Part shown: positions 1-9,339 of the stretch, one piece after another
Layout of the letters: each line of letters opens with the position of its first letter
Position numbering within the stretch: position 1 is the stretch's first letter
Source of the DNA: Neostapfia colusana
Lineage: Eukaryota > Streptophyta > Magnoliopsida > Poales > Poaceae
DNA: 64,000 nucleotides
Direction: 5' to 3'
Assembly: GCA_030760725.1 (NCBI GenBank)
Contig: JASWHV010000007.1
Coordinates: 21,798,824-21,862,823 of the forward strand
The notes under the pieces: model-generated
Seen by the model: only the letters and a program-made list of their open reading frames with translations
Databases searched by the model: none
What the model was told of the DNA's origin: nothing
Translations under genes and position numbers: made by a program

Positions 1-267
1 TTGCTTTCCAAGAGGTTCAGAGTATTACCATTTCTGTATCATCTTTCGATTTCTTTTGTGATGTCTTTGGTTCCTGGAGTCATGTTCTTTGTTACCATTG
101 CAGCCTTGTGAGATTGCGTGCTTAAGCCGTGTTGACGGTGGGGACGTGTATTTTGATGACCGTAGCTTGGTAATCTTTATGTGGAAAATGTTCATATTTT
201 TACCTTTTTTTTCTTTTATGCCGTAGCTTAAAATTTGGATGCAGTACTAATGCCCCTACTTTTCTAG

Positions 268-346
268 AGGCTTTTCAAACGAGAAATTTGTGATTATGTT
301 GGAGCAGATCTCAATAAAGGGTTTGAATCATTTGTAGAGAAGAGAG
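268..346 (+). pseudogene. DXO1: DXO1-like exon (GADLNKGFESF motif)
   Basis: The exon is bounded by TTTCTAG before 268 and the donor GTACCC at 347. It reads 26 codons plus one nt, containing the family motif GADLNKGFESFVEKR near its end. The leftover G joins the AT at the start of the exon at 16281 to make the Asp of DLGSEGFGDLL, which fixes both borders. This exon is undamaged. The upstream exon is not visible in 1-267. Confidence 0.85.
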
Positions 347-740
347 GTACCCTTTTTTCTCAAGTCATGTTTATTTTTCAATATAAATCTGTTAATTCTT
401 TCTCTTTTGTCTCACAAACCTCTTATAAGATTGACATACTTACATTGGATAGACCACTTGTAAGCAATAGTAACTTAGAACAAATTTTCTTACCAATATT
501 ATTTGTCTATGTTGCAGCAAGGATTTACTATTGGACAACTCTGGATAATTTACGTCCATTTCAAAAATAGATAAATGAAAATACATATTTAAGAATCTTA
601 AATACAGGTCATTTCTGTTAAAGATGAAAGAGAGAAGAAAACTTAATTCTGATGATCCATTTCTTGTATTCTACATGTGGATTGTGAGACAATGATTCTG
701 CAATTTGGAAGTTTGACTTTCCTTTGGAATTCTTTGCATC
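347..740 (+). other. DXO1-like intron, left part, no feature recognised
   Basis: AT-rich intronic sequence between the donor at 347 and the LINE-A target duplication. No coding similarity, repeat or RNA gene recognised. Confidence 0.6.
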
Positions 741-806
741 CGAGTTGTTGATTCATGATGAATGTGGTTCAATGTCAGATTTGGGTTCTGAAGGATTTGG
801 TGATCT
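741..806 (+). repeat. LINE-A target-site duplication, left copy, with duplicated DXO1 splice acceptor
   Basis: The 66 bp at 741-806 are repeated without a visible mismatch at 16243-16308, on the far side of LINE-A. Weaker similarity continues about 9 bp further. The repeat holds the intron end (TGTCAG, ending at 778 here and 16280 in the other copy) and the first 28 nt of the exon. Only the right copy is followed by the rest of the exon. Sixty-six bp is long for a LINE target duplication, but both edges agree with the element ends. Confidence 0.85.
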
Positions 807-939
807 CCTCACATGTTGTAATGACATAGCCGGTCCTAAGTCCGGGTAAAGGAGGAGGGGTTGTGATACGTCTGGCGAGCCAACAACTACACTTAGCCAT
901 TCTCAATGAAATGAAACTCAATAGAAATTCGTTGGGGCG
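807..939 (+). mobile_element. LINE-A 5' end
   Basis: The segment begins near ATAGCCGGTCCTAAGTCCGG and runs to the G1 insertion at 939/940. The same start (TAGCC.GTCC.AAG....GGTAAA.GAGGAGG) is seen at 16677 in LINE-B and again near 15455 close to the LINE-A 3' end. The last bases GGGCG are the G1 target duplication. Confidence 0.75.
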
Positions 940-1318
940 TGATATGGCGCGGCTTCCTTGCAGGGAATCTCAGGGGAGAATGCAGCAGAAGGTGCACCTG
1001 AGAGAGGGAGCGAAGAGGATAGCGTGGCAGAGAAGGAGAGAAAGGAGAACTCCGGTCGCCTCGGCGGGAGAAAGCAGCAGCCACGGCGACCGAAGGAAGA
1101 ACACCCCTGGTAGGGATTAATCTTTATTCCTTCGATACCTTACAATTGTTTCTGCCGCCCCTTTATAGATCAGGTGTTGGCTTTATTCAACTAGATTCTG
1201 TTACAGCAGATTCAAATCTAAACTAACTATATCTCCTGAACTAATTTTAGTTTTCTTCATCCTTATCTAATCCCTCCTGCGCCTCTGATATTTCTGGCCA
1301 TAAAATGAATTTATAACA
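940..1318 (-). repeat. G1 3' LTR (left side)
   Basis: This 379-bp LTR pairs with 5738-6113. It starts at TGATATGG, directly after the target duplication GGGCG, and ends at TATAACA before the polypurine tract. The two LTRs differ at roughly twenty positions by eye, so the insertion is not recent. Confidence 0.88.
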
Positions 1319-2600
1319 TTTCCCCCCTCCTTGGCAAACAGCTTGTCCTCAAGCTGAAAAGCTGGATATTTCTCCTTGAATGTATTAAAAACTTCCCATG
1401 TTGCCTCTGAAGCACTGCTGCCAACCCAATGCACCAGAATTTCCCAAACTCCTCTATTGAACCGAGCCCTTACTATTTTTTCTGGGGGACCCTTCCATGC
1501 AAAAAATTTGGCAACTGAGCAGCAACACTAGGAGGTTCTCCTTCATATTTTTTAATAAAGACACATGAAAAACATCATGTATTCTTGCATTTTGTGGTAA
1601 GTGGTAACTGCAATATGTAAGAAACCTCTCCAAGTCTTTCCACAATTTTGAATGGCCCATAAAATTTTGGTTTTAACTTGTTTGCATTGGCAGTAGTAAT
1701 TTCAATGGCTGCCCTGTGATGTAGCCTTACCCAAACCCATTCTCCTATATCAAAAATCACACACCGTTTCTTCTGATCATGGAAAATCTTCATGGTTTCT
1801 TGGGCTTATATCAGTCTTTCCCTGATTTCTATTAAAAATTCATCCCTGGATTGCAACTGTTGGTCAACTGCAGCCACTTTAGATTTTCCTGGTTCATAAG
1901 TCAGAAGAGAAGGGGGTAGTTTTTAGTGATGCCTGATAAGAGGAGTTATAGCAGTATTCTGCCCAAGTAAGCCATTGCAGCCATGTTTTAGGCCTATCAC
2001 CTGCCAAACACCTTAAGTATATAGTGATAATCCTATTCACCACCTCAGACTGACCATCTGTTTGAGGATGGAAAGCTGAACTCATCTTCAAAGTGACTCC
2101 AGCTTGTTGAAATAACTCCTTCAAATTACTCGTAAAGACCGTATCACGATCACTAACTATAGAACATGGGAAACCATGCAACTTCACAATATTGTCAAAG
2201 AAAGCTCTAGCCACCGAAGATGCTGAATAAGGATGGCCTAAAGGGATAAAATGAGCAAACTTTGAAAAACGATCAACCACAGTCAATATTACTGATTTAC
2301 CACCAACTTTAGCGAAACCCTCAATAAAACATATCACTCCAAATTTCAGAGGGAATCTGCAAATGTTGTAGGAGGCTTGCAGGGTCTAGGTGTTCAGTTT
2401 TGTTCTTTTGACAAATAAAACAACCCTTGACAAATTCTGATTCTTTGGTGTGCCCTCGGACTATAAAAATTTGCTCTGAATCTATGTAGAGTTTTTTGAA
2501 CCCCCTCATGTCCATTATGAGCAATGGACAATATCTGTGGCCAAAGAACAAAATTTTCATGTATAAATACCTTTCCTTTGAATAATAACAGATCATCCAC
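1319..2600 (-). pseudogene. G1 integrase and chromodomain (broken)
   Basis: Read on the - strand. The integrase zinc-finger region (CFICQKNKTEH, about 2395-2425) is followed by the catalytic core at 1894-2337 with GGKSVILTVVDRFSKFAHF, the stretch around VSDRDTVFTS, and FHPQTDGQSE. After a break, the C-terminal part (about 1454-1793) gives QARIHDVFHVSLLK-like spacing, and a chromodomain at about 1330-1470 reads WEILVHWVGSS...W. The frame runs through the polypurine tract into the LTR, as in G2. Frame changes occur near 2330, 1890 and 1600. The integrase would insert the cDNA and the chromodomain probably binds chromatin marks; neither can be made intact here. Confidence 0.85.
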
Positions 2601-4160
2601 CATATTCCATCCCTCCACCCCTGCAGAAGACTGCACTTGTTCTCTTAGTTTCACAGCTGTTGGTTCAGATAACTGCTCAAGATGCAGTTTCTTAAAAACT
2701 GAAAACAGTGGTCCAGAAATAAACTGCAATGTAGCTTCTTCGGTGTCACGTCTTGATAATGCATCAACAGCCTCATTCTGTTTGCCAGGTCTATATTCTA
2801 CTCTGAGATCAAACTCAAATAGTTTACTCACCCATGTATGCTGTGGGATAGTAGTTAGTCTTTGATCCAATAAGAATTTAAGACTGTAATGATCACTCCT
2901 CACTGTGAAAACCCTCCCCCATAAATAAAGTCTCTAATGTCGAACTGCTTTGACTAATCCTATTAACTCCCGTTCATATGCTGGTAGTTTAGTATGTTGA
3001 GGGGCTACTGGTCGGCTGAAAAAAGCAATAGCACCTTCACCTTGATGTAACACAGCACCAAACACTGAGCCCGAGGCATCACAATCAACAAAAAACCCTT
3101 TTTAAAAATCTGGGAGGTGTAGGACTGGTGCAGTTACCAGTGCTTTTTTAAGCTGACTAAAGGCAGCTGATGCTTCTGAGGACCATATGAAGGACTCTTT
3201 TTTTAATAGAGCTGTTAAGGGCTGAGCAATTGCATCATATCCTGCTATAAATTTGCGATAATAACCAGCCAACACTAGGAAACCCCTTAGAGCCCTGATA
3301 TTCTTAGGTTGAGGCCAGACTTCCACAGCAGCAACTTTTGATGGATCCATTGCTACTTTCCAATGTGATATCACATGTCCCAAATATGTCACTGACTGCT
3401 GACCAAAAAAGCATTTAGATTTTTTAAGAACCAAATTATTATCCAACAGAGCCTGAAAAACTGCCCTTACATGTTGTAAGTGTTCTGACCATGATGAACT
3501 GAAAATTAACATATCATCAAAAATACCAGTACTGATTTCCGAAGAAAAAGCTTAAGGATGTCATTCATCACTGCTTGGAATGTTGATGTCGCATTAGTCA
3601 ATCCAAATGGCATAACCATAAATTCATAGTGTCCATGATGAGTGCGGAAAGCTGTTTTTTCAATGTCAGATTCATGCATACGTACCTGATGGTACCCACT
3701 GCGGAGATTAAGTTTAGTGAGGAATTTAGCACACTGAAGCTCATCTAATAATTCTTCAACTACTGGTATAGGAAATTTGTCTTTCACTGTTTGCTCATTT
3801 AAGGCTTGGTAGTCAACACAAAATCTCCATGACCTATCATGCTTTTTGACTAACAAAACCGGCGAGGAAAATGCTAAGGTACTTGGCCTGATAATATCTT
3901 GCTGCAACATTTCTTCGCATTGCTTTTCAATTCATCCTTTAATAACTGTGGGCATCGATATGGCCTGACTGCAATGGGAGCTATCCCTGAAAGGAGATGT
4001 ATTCTATGATCCTGGCGCCTTGGGGGAGGTAGCCCTTGTGGTGTAGAAAATAAATCCTCAAATTCCTAGAGTAGGACCTGAAGCAGATTCATTCCAGTTA
4101 TGGACTGTACTGCAGCCTGAGCTGGTCCACCAATACTTTTCCATGTGATTTTCCTTTCAG
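2394..4160 (-). pseudogene. G1 reverse transcriptase and RNase H (broken)
   Basis: Read on the - strand. The RT N-part at 3506-3910 contains FPIPVVEELLDEL, LRSGYHQVRM and VMPFGLTNA. The catalytic F-D-D motif falls at a 1-nt frameshift near 3510, with the remainder at 3102-3512 (YLGHVIS, ALRGFLVLAGYYRKFIAGY). RNase H follows at 2394-3101 with DASGSVFG-type and SDHYSLKFLLDQ motifs and a stop near 2935. The sequence from 3911 to 4160 is the RT lead-in with a stop. The enzyme copies element RNA to DNA; the frameshift in the catalytic motif alone inactivates it. It is closely similar in protein to G2. Confidence 0.88.
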
Positions 4161-4167
4161 CCTTCCA

Positions 4168-4335
4168 TGTTAGACACTGTAATTAGGGGTGTGTCACAGG
4201 GGCATATTAGTCATTAGAGAGGGATTAGGGTTAGGGGTAGTTTAGTCTTTTCTCCCCTCCTAATCCCTCTATATAATCACACCTGTACCCCAGTTTTTCC
4301 ATCATCTCAATACAACTATCATTAGCCTTCTATCA
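4168..4335 (+). mobile_element. C1: solo LTR of the C2/C3 copia family, nested in G1
   Basis: This 168-bp element starts TGTTAGACACTGTAATT and ends TTCTATCA. It is flanked on both sides by TTCCA (4163-4167 and 4336-4340). It matches the C2 3' LTR (14066-14231) almost along its whole length, including GGATTAGGGTTAGGGGTAG and CCCTCTATATAATCA. A single LTR with its target duplication is the usual product of LTR-LTR recombination. Confidence 0.92.
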
Positions 4336-4340
4336 TTCCA

Positions 4341-4727
4341 AAATGACATTGTGAGCTCTTCAAAATTCCATAATATAGTACCTAGAGATTTTAGCCATTT
4401 GACATCTAGAACAATGTCAAAACCCTGTAAGGGTAGTAGAAAACAATCTAGGAAGAATGCTTCTCCTTCAACTTCCATTTTTATTTGTGAGCAGACCCCA
4501 ATGCTATTCATCTTGTCTCCATTTGCCACAGTGATAGACAGGCCCTGCTTCATTTTTACTGCTAACTCCAATTCCTTGGCCAAGGATTCTCTGATAAATG
4601 TATGTGTGGACCATGAGTCCACCAGGGCTCTCACAGTGCGGCCCCCTAGCTGTACAGATAATTTCATGGTATTTGGTACCTCAATACCAGTAAGAGCATG
4701 CAAGGAAATACCCAAATCTTCAGCCAC
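4341..4727 (-). pseudogene. G1 retroviral-type aspartic protease (active site altered)
   Basis: On the - strand the frame gives ISLHALTGIEVPNTMKLSV, then LVDSWSTHTFI where the family has D-(S/T)-G-S-THTFI, then VANGDKM and GFDIVLDVKWL. The active-site Gly is replaced by Trp, which should abolish processing. The C-terminal end is cut by solo LTR C1. The same domain in G2 keeps LVDTGSTHTFI. Confidence 0.85.
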
Positions 4728-4747
4728 AGCTTCTATGTCCTCTTCTT

Positions 4748-5702
4748 CTAATTCCAGTAAAAAATATTTTTACTACTACATTTGTGTTGTGGTGTGTACT
4801 TCTCACTGCAATTATAACATTCACCATTGGCCCGCTTAATAGCTATTTCCTCTGGAGATAATCTCCTAAATCTAGGCTTTGAAGATGTTGAAGACCCCTT
4901 GGAACTAGGTCCTTTACTGACAACAGGAGTTGTTGTTGTTGGGGGTTTAAAATAGCTCCTCTGAAGTCCCCTTCCAGACTGAATCCTCCTTTCTTCTTCA
5001 TAAGCCCACCTTTTCTCATATGCCCTAGCAAGACTCATAGCAGTCTGTAAATTGCTGGAACCTGTAGCTCCACATCAGTGCGCAGGGTCTGTCCTAGACC
5101 TGCTGTGAATAAATTAATTTGTTGCTGTATAGACAGGTCCTCACACCTACATAGTAATGCTAGGAACTGCCTTTGGTATTCCTCCACTGATCTGGTGCAG
5201 TGAAGGTCTTTGAGCTCAGCCAGCCCATTAGACCTAATTGGAGGACCAAAGCGTAGGTTTATAAAATCTGCAAATCTAGGTTAAGACAGGACTCCATGAT
5301 CTCTCTCCAATGCATAATACCATTGTGCAGCAATACCCTGTAAATGCAAGGAAGCAAGCCAGACCTTATCCTCATTTATAGTCTTCATGCCACGAAATAT
5401 GATTCACACTTTGTTAACCATGTTAGAGGGTCTGATTCTCCATCAAAGCTAGGAAAATTTATTTTTGGGAATTGATGAAGGGGTCGCCGATCCTCACCCT
5501 GAACTGTTCTGCTTGATGAATCCTCATCTGCATGGTGTTGGAATCTGTAACCACTTGTCTGATGATTACTTTGTGCTTCTGCCCTTGCAATGCGGATGTC
5601 ATGAGAATCCAGCCGTGCATTCATCGTCGCCATCTGCGCCAATAAACGGTCCAGCTTCTGTGAATCTGTAAGCGCCTTAGGATCATCGTCAACGCCGGCC
5701 AT
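4748..5702 (-). pseudogene. G1 gag (broken)
   Basis: On the - strand the start MAGVDDDPKALTDSQ at 5702 leads to a coiled-coil-like stretch (LDRLLAQMATMNARLDSHD) and FPSFDGESDPLTWLTKCESYF. Stops and shifts occupy 5040-5385. It resumes with MSLARAYEKR (5038) and ends in a zinc knuckle, CYNCSEKYTPQHKC, at about 4805. Gag forms the particle shell and binds RNA. The order and motifs match G2 gag. Confidence 0.85.
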
Positions 5703-5737
5703 GGGGGCAGGACGTTGTGCTGAACCTTATACCAAAT

Positions 5738-6113
5738 TGATATGGCGCGACTTCCTTGCAGGGAATCTCAGGTGAGAATGCAGCAGAAGGTGCGCGTGAG
5801 AGAGGGAGCGGAGAGGATAGCGTGGCAGAGAAGGAGAGGAAGGAGAACTCCGGTCGCCTCGGCTGGGGAAAGCAGCAACCACAGCGACCGAAGGAAGAAC
5901 ACCCCGGTAGGGACTAATCTTTATTCTTTCGATGCCTTACAATTGTTTCTGCCGCCCCTTTATAGATCAGGTGCTGGCTTTATTCAACTAGATTCTGTTA
6001 TAGCAGAATCAAATCTAAACTAACTATATCTCTGAACTAATTTTAGTTTTCTTCATCCTTATCTAATCCCTCCCGCGCCTCTGATATTTTTGGCCATAAA
6101 TGAATCTATAACA
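5738..6113 (-). repeat. G1 5' LTR (right side)
   Basis: This 376-bp partner of 940-1318 is followed by the target duplication GGGCG (6114-6118). The poorly kept primer site lies just left of it on the - strand. Confidence 0.88.
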
Positions 6114-6347
6114 GGGCGTAACCCTCTTAGCGACGTGCCATATCGAAATTCGCGTATGGTGTTAAGTAGGCAAGGGTCGGGTCGCCACCGCCTTAGTGGC
6201 GCACCATATCGGAACCCGGATATGGTGTTAAATGGGCAAGGGCCAGATCGCCACCACCTTAGTGGCGCGCTATATCATCACACCGATGTAGTGATAAGTG
6301 AGCAAGGGTCTTTGCATCTTACTCAACGGGTGCAAAGCGCAAGGAAG
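6114..6347 (+). repeat. LINE-A leader with three 66-bp tandem repeats
   Basis: Units start at about 6121, 6187 and 6253, each with a CTTAG(T/C)G(G/A)CG core and a repeated GGCAAGGG(T/C)C. The period is 66 bp and copies differ by several bases. The repeats lie just upstream of the endonuclease start codon at 6348. The frame is open through them (66 is a multiple of 3), so they might be leader or N-terminal coding sequence. Confidence 0.7.
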
Positions 6348-7858
6348 ATGGCCGAGGAACATAGATTTCAGGTGGGTAGTTGGAATGTAGGATCCTTGAC
6401 GGGGAAGCTACATGAGTTAGTAAATGTTGTCATTAAGAGACGAGTAAATATCCTTTGTATACAGGAGACTAGATGGGCGAGTCAAAAGGTGAGAGAAGTC
6501 GAGAATACCGGTTTCAAGCAGGGTTTGCAATGACCGCCTGGACGCCTAGGCGCTTGCAGGGCGCCTAGACGCCTAGGCGCCCGCCGGCAGCGAGCCAAGG
6601 AGGGAGGGCGGCGACGGGTCGAGGAGGGAGGCGGCGGCGGTGGGGCGAGGAGTAGCGGCAGCGGCGGCGAGTCCAGGAAGGGAGGCAGCGGCGGCGAATC
6701 GAGGAGGGAGGCAGCAGCGGTGGCAGGGCTGAGAGCGTCGACCGTCTGTTGGGCTTGGGACGGGGGATCCAGTTGATGAGGACCGTCCTTTCATATCAGG
6801 TTTATAAAACCTCATCCTCACTGTTGACCTAGCCCTAAAATCTTCTCTCCTCTCCACCCGATGGCTGCAGCGGCGGTGACCCAGCGACGACTGTGATCTT
6901 CCGGCGACGGTGCAGCGCGGTGGGCTGGCGGCGCTAGGAGCTGGGCAGCGGCGGCGCTTGGGGGCGGGCGGCTGCGGCGCCGTCCAGTCGGCAGCGCCTG
7001 GCCAGGCAAGGTGGCGGCGGCGGCCAGGCGAGGCCAGCCGCCCTGGCGTCCGCTCGCTAGCGATTGGACGCCTAGGCGACGCTATGAAAACGCCGGTTTC
7101 AAGCTTTTGTATTCTGGATCGGCTGGGGCTAGGAATGACGTGGGCGTTCTAATAGATAAGAGTTTTAAGGATGGAGTAGTGAATGTTCGAAGACGAGGGG
7201 ATAGGATCATCTTAATCAACATAGTTATTGGGGACATTGTCTTGAACGTCATTAGTGCTTATGCCCCACAAGTTGGGCTCAACATGAGTGCTAAGAGGCA
7301 ATTTTAGGAGGACTTGGATGATATGGTTAGTAGTGTACCGATAACCGAGAAACTCTTCATAGGAGGAGATCTCAATGGTCATGTGGGTGCAACTAACGTA
7401 GGATTTGAGAGAGTATATGGAGGCTTTGAATGTGGCGATAGAAATCAGGAGGGTAAGGATATCCTAGACTTTGCCGTAGCCTATGATCTGTTGGTAGCTA
7501 ACACTCTCTTTAGGAAGAGGCAATCTCACCTAGTGACCTTTAGTAGTGCCCAACACTCTAGCCAAATTGACTTTGTCCTCACTAGGAGAAAGGATAGACG
7601 GGAGTGTCTAGATTGTAAGGTGATCCCTGGTGAGTGTGTTGTGACACAACATACGCTTGTGGTAGTTGACTTTCACTTCCACACATGTTCTTTACAGGAC
7701 AAAGGTGTCAAAATCGCAAGAATAAAGTGTTGGAAGTTGAAAGGAGAATTACAAGAATCCTTTAAAAACAGGATGATCACAGAAGGACCCTGCGCAGAAA
7801 ATGGAGATGCAGATAGTATGTGGGTGAAGATGGCAAATTGCATTAGGAAGATATCTAG
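6348..7858 (+). pseudogene. LINE-A apurinic-type endonuclease domain (interrupted)
   Basis: The frame starts at ATG 6348 (MAEEHRFQVGSWNVGSLTG). It keeps the endonuclease pattern: Asn in SWNVGS, Glu in CIQETRW (about 6460), then after the insertion at 6520-7104 AGARNDVGVLID, SAYAPQ, GGDLNGHVG (about 7360), IDFVLTRR and the terminal His in QHTLVVVDFHF. The enzyme nicks target DNA to prime reverse transcription. A TAG at 7305-7307 replaces an expected Trp, and solo LTR 7859-8430 interrupts the following linker. All catalytic residues I can place are present, but the protein cannot be made. Confidence 0.85.
6520..7104. mobile_element. GC-rich non-autonomous TIR element with GCCTAGGCG motifs
   Basis: This insert splits the LINE-A endonuclease. 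The 12-bp CCGGTTTCAAGC occurs on both sides (508-519 and 593-604 of the 6000s and 7000s, i.e. 6508-6519 and 7093-7104). Both ends carry (G)CGCCTAGGCG-type inverted motifs (CTGGACGCCTAGGCGC left, GATTGGACGCCTAGGCGACG right). The interior is very GC-rich with CGG/GGCGGC repeats and no convincing gene. The superfamily is uncertain (Mutator-like or hAT-like). The long open frames inside are GC-bias artefacts. A related copy lies at 28591-29108. Confidence 0.65.
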
Positions 7859-8430
7859 TGACGGGTGACCTTGGAACTGGCCCCTGGTGTGACAGCCTTG
7901 TGGCCCACCATGGGGCGTGCGCACCAGGAGGGTGCGGCCAGGAGATATGAGAAGAATTCCTCTAGAAGAAATATATTTCTAGAGATATAGATTAGGTAGT
8001 ATCTATTAGGAGTCCTATTTTAAAATAGAGATCAAGTTGTAAGGGGCTGGGACTCTCCCAGCCGTCCCCTATAAAAGGCAGGGTGCGCCCCCCTCTGTTG
8101 TACCAATCAAATCAAGTGTTTGTTGAATAAACTATTCCAGCAAGAAAAGCCCCTACAGCAGCATTCTCTTCCTATCCCCTGTTCTGCGCCTGTTCAGAAT
8201 AGAATAGCAGATCCCTGTTCCTCCCTGTTCATCCCTGTTCTCTGTTGTTCAACGCAGTACAACAGCAGGGTGCCCTGTTCTTCCTCCTATTCCCTCTGTC
8301 CTCTCTGTCTGCACGCAGGAAGTTTTCTGTTTTTCCACTGATCAACACAGCAGATCTGTTCTGTTGAACAGAACCAATCTGCATTGCTACAGGGGCAAGA
8401 ACAGGTGATACAGAGGGCGGATTTCCAACA
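7859..8430 (+). mobile_element. Solo LTR, 572 bp, in LINE-A
   Basis: It begins TGACGGGTGACC and ends TTTCCAACA, flanked by TCTAG at 7854-7858 and 8431-8435. Inside are a TATA box (CCCTATAAAAGG at about 8067), an AATAAA-like signal (GAATAAACTA at about 8124) and a run of CCTGTTC-type short repeats, as expected for U3-R-U5. No other copy is in the window. The orientation is set from TATA and poly(A) order. Confidence 0.82.
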
Positions 8431-9325
8431 TCTAGTGAGATGTTTGGTGTGATAAAAGAAAAGAAACTTGTAGATAAAGACACTTGATGGTGAAATGAGG
8501 ATGTACAAAAGGCCATTAAGGAGGAGTGTTACAAGAGTTGGCATCACGATAGAAGCGCAAGCAACATGCTGAAGTACAAAGAAGCCAAGAAAAATGCAAT
8601 GCGAGCTGTGAGTAAAGCAAGAAGACATACCTATCATGAGTTATATGAGAGACTAGAGACAAAAGGTGAAAATGATATATACAAGATAGCAAAAATTCGC
8701 GAGGGAGAGATGAGGAATTTCAATCAAGTTAAATGCATCGAAGATGAGACAGATCGCATTCTAGTGAAGGATGAATAGATTAAGAATAGATGACAGGATT
8801 ACTTTAATGGGCTATTCAACGATGGGAATTGGAGCATTATGGTCGAGTTGGATGACTCCTTTGATGACTCCAACAGGCGGTTCGTGCGGAGGATACAAGA
8901 GCTTGAGGTTAAGGAGGTCTTAAAAGGGATGAAAGGATGAAAGACCCTCAGCACTGATGATGTCCCTATTGAGGTGTGGAGATGTCTTGGGGACGTGACA
9001 ATAGCTCACAAAGCTATTCAACCACATTTTTCAGTCAAACAAGATGTCTGAAGAATGGAGTAAAAATATATTAGTACCTATCTTCAAAAATAAAGTAGAT
9101 ATTCAAAGTTGTACTAGCTATCAAGGGTACCTATCTTCCCCAGACCCCACATGTATGGGAGCCTTCGGCACTAGGTACGCCCTTTTTTTACTAATTATCG
9201 AGGGATTAAGCTTATGAGTCATACTATGAAGCTTTGGGAGAGAGTGATTGAACATCGCCTGAAAAAAGTGATCAATATCACTAAAAACCAGTTTGGTTTT
9301 ATGCCCGGGAGGTCTATTATGGAGC
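8431..9325 (+). pseudogene. LINE-A linker and start of reverse transcriptase (broken)
   Basis: Recognisable pieces are YKEAKKNAMRAVSKARRHTY and LYERLETKGENDIYKIAKIRE (8566-8778), an eroded DYFNGLFN...DD region (8800-8940), then MSHTMKLWERVIEHRLK and NQFGFMPGRS (9214-9325), the RT N-terminal motifs of RTE and other LINEs. Stops lie near 8487, 8776, 8938 and 9050. A SINE tail is inserted at about 9131-9190, and copia C2 cuts the RT directly after MPGRSIME. RT continues at 14232. Confidence 0.8.
9131..9190 (+). mobile_element. 5'-truncated SINE tail inside LINE-A RT
   Basis: CTTCCCCAGACCCCACA...GTATGGGAGCCTTCGGCACTAGGTACGCCCTTTTTTTA matches the 3' part of the tRNA-derived SINE family seen complete at 27038-27204. 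It interrupts the LINE between SCTSY and RGIKLMSH. Confidence 0.7.
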
Positions 9326-9339
9326 GTGCCTCCGTGGCG

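Larger units (their letters stand above)
940..6113 (-). mobile_element. G1: Ty3/gypsy chromovirus-like LTR retrotransposon (5.2 kb)
   Basis: The LTRs at 940-1318 and 5738-6113 begin TGATATGGCGCG and end TATAACA. Both sides carry the 5-bp target duplication GGGCG (935-939, 6114-6118). Coding runs right to left: gag, zinc knuckle, protease, RT, RNase H, integrase, chromodomain. A polypurine tract (AGGAGGGGGGAAA on the - strand) abuts the left LTR. The primer site at the right LTR is a degraded iMet-like TGGTATAAGG. The short LTRs and 5.2 kb length suggest a Reina-like chromovirus (inference). Many frameshifts make it dead. It interrupts LINE-A and contains a solo copia LTR. Confidence 0.9.

Noticed and set aside
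1..267. Possible upstream DXO1-like exon ending near TTCCAAGAG or TTACCATTGCAG
   Set aside because: No translation in this stretch gave recognisable family motifs with matching phase, so I left it unannotated.
743..850. A functional alternative DXO1-like exon at 779
   Set aside because: Only 28 nt match the exon before LINE sequence begins; it is the target duplication copy.
6573..7009. Long GC-rich open frames on both strands around 6570-7150
   Set aside because: They lie in a GC-rich non-autonomous element with CGG/GGC repeats; low-complexity Ala/Arg/Pro translations in several frames are compositional artefacts.
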